Assembly (NCBI GenBank): GCA_947470165.1
Contig: CANISN010000073.1
Span: forward strand, 1 to 7,523
Length of the DNA stretch: 7,523 nucleotides
From: Burkholderiaceae bacterium
GTDB taxonomy: Bacteria; Pseudomonadota; Gammaproteobacteria; Burkholderiales; Burkholderiaceae
Direction: 5' to 3'
Part shown: positions 7,214-7,523 of the stretch, piece after piece
How the letters are laid out: each line of letters opens with the position of its first letter
Numbering within the stretch: the stretch's first letter is position 1
Position numbers and translations under genes: made by a program
The notes under the pieces: model-generated
What the model saw: only the letters and a program-made list of their open reading frames with translations
Database searches by the model: none
What the model was told of the DNA's origin: nothing

Positions 7214-7523
7214 TTAGGGGGTTGCGATTGCATCTGCCACACGCACTGCCTGGATAAATTCCTTTATCAAGGCATGATCTTTAACACCCTTGCTAATTTC
7301 TACGCCGCTAGAGACGTCAACCGCGCAAGGATGTAGGCGTGCAATAGCTTCGGCCACGTTGTGAACGTTCAACCCACCACTCAAAACGACCTGAGGCGCG
7401 TTTGCGCTGATCCATGTTTGTGGAATTCCTGACCAATCAAAAGGAATGCCCCCTCCTCCATAGCCCTCAACGAGTGCATCGAGCAAAAGAGCATCTGCTT
7501 GACTATATTGTAGGGAAAAATCA
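7214..7523 (-). CDS. trpF: Phosphoribosylanthranilate isomerase, C-terminal part (gene runs off the window)
   Basis: TrpF converts N-(5'-phosphoribosyl)anthranilate to the carboxyphenylamino-deoxyribulose phosphate by an Amadori rearrangement, the step before indole-glycerol-phosphate synthase. Only about 102 C-terminal residues are present, roughly half of a normal 200-220-residue protein. The frame stays open to the window edge, so the true start lies beyond it. Numbered from the fragment's first codon, visible parts are ADALLLDA at 9-16, with the likely catalytic Asp15, a glycine-rich GYGGGGIPFDW at 20-30 in the place of the usual GGTG loop, and two phosphate-binding strands, LSGGLNVHNVAEAI and VDVSSGVEISKGVKD. 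A TTG at 7484-7486 could be mistaken for a start, but the conserved LLLDA lies across and upstream of it. The stop is TAA. trpB follows in the normal trpFBA order. Confidence 0.95.
   Translation of the reverse strand, partial: DFSLQYSQADALLLDALVEGYGGGGIPFDWSGIPQTWISANAPQVVLSGGLNVHNVAEAIARLHPCAVDVSSGVEISKGVKDHALIKEFIQAVRVADAIATP

Noticed and set aside
7214..7486. Treating trpF as a complete 90-residue gene starting at TTG 7484-7486
   Set aside because: The frame remains open to the window edge and conserved TrpF sequence (ADALLLDA) spans the supposed start, so it is a fragment cut by the window.

Overview
The window is a densely packed, entirely minus-strand stretch of bacterial chromosome holding eight genes. 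In transcription order (right to left) they are trpF (5' end outside the window), trpB, trpA, accD, folC, a SPOR-domain membrane protein in the dedD position, cvpA and purF. This is housekeeping metabolism. I see no mobile element, RNA gene, CRISPR array or defence or secondary-metabolite locus.

Organism: the proteins look like those of Burkholderiales betaproteobacteria. The trp(F)BA-accD-folC-SPOR-cvpA-purF order is typical of beta- and gammaproteobacteria (in E. coli accD-folC-dedD-cvpA-purF survives without the trp genes). The moderate GC content (mid-40s percent by eye), low for that order, together with the protein sequences, makes a Polynucleobacter-like freshwater bacterium my best guess. 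This is inference from sequence feel, not from a search.

Layout: positions 7523-5135 hold tryptophan synthesis, with the phosphoribosylanthranilate isomerase C-terminus, then tryptophan synthase beta and alpha. Positions 5112-4225 encode the carboxyltransferase beta subunit of acetyl-CoA carboxylase (fatty-acid synthesis). Positions 4219-2894 encode folylpolyglutamate/dihydrofolate synthase. Positions 2890-1560 encode two membrane proteins, a SPOR (peptidoglycan-binding) protein and CvpA. Positions 1555-17 encode amidophosphoribosyltransferase, the first committed step of purine synthesis. No non-coding stretch exceeds 56 nt.

How they work together: the junctions are 31, 56, 22, 5, 3, -1 and 4 nt from trpF to purF, so one long transcript with translational coupling is likely. 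trpB and cvpA have clear Shine-Dalgarno sequences. trpA, accD and folC do not, and folC has to start at TTG. The most curious detail is between trpA and accD. A seven-codon frame containing one Trp codon starts on the trpA stop codon (TAATG) and ends on the accD start codon (TGATG), bridging the gap exactly. It overlaps a 9-bp direct repeat. I offer it as a possible coupling device, not as an established system. I found no convincing evidence of an undescribed biological system here.
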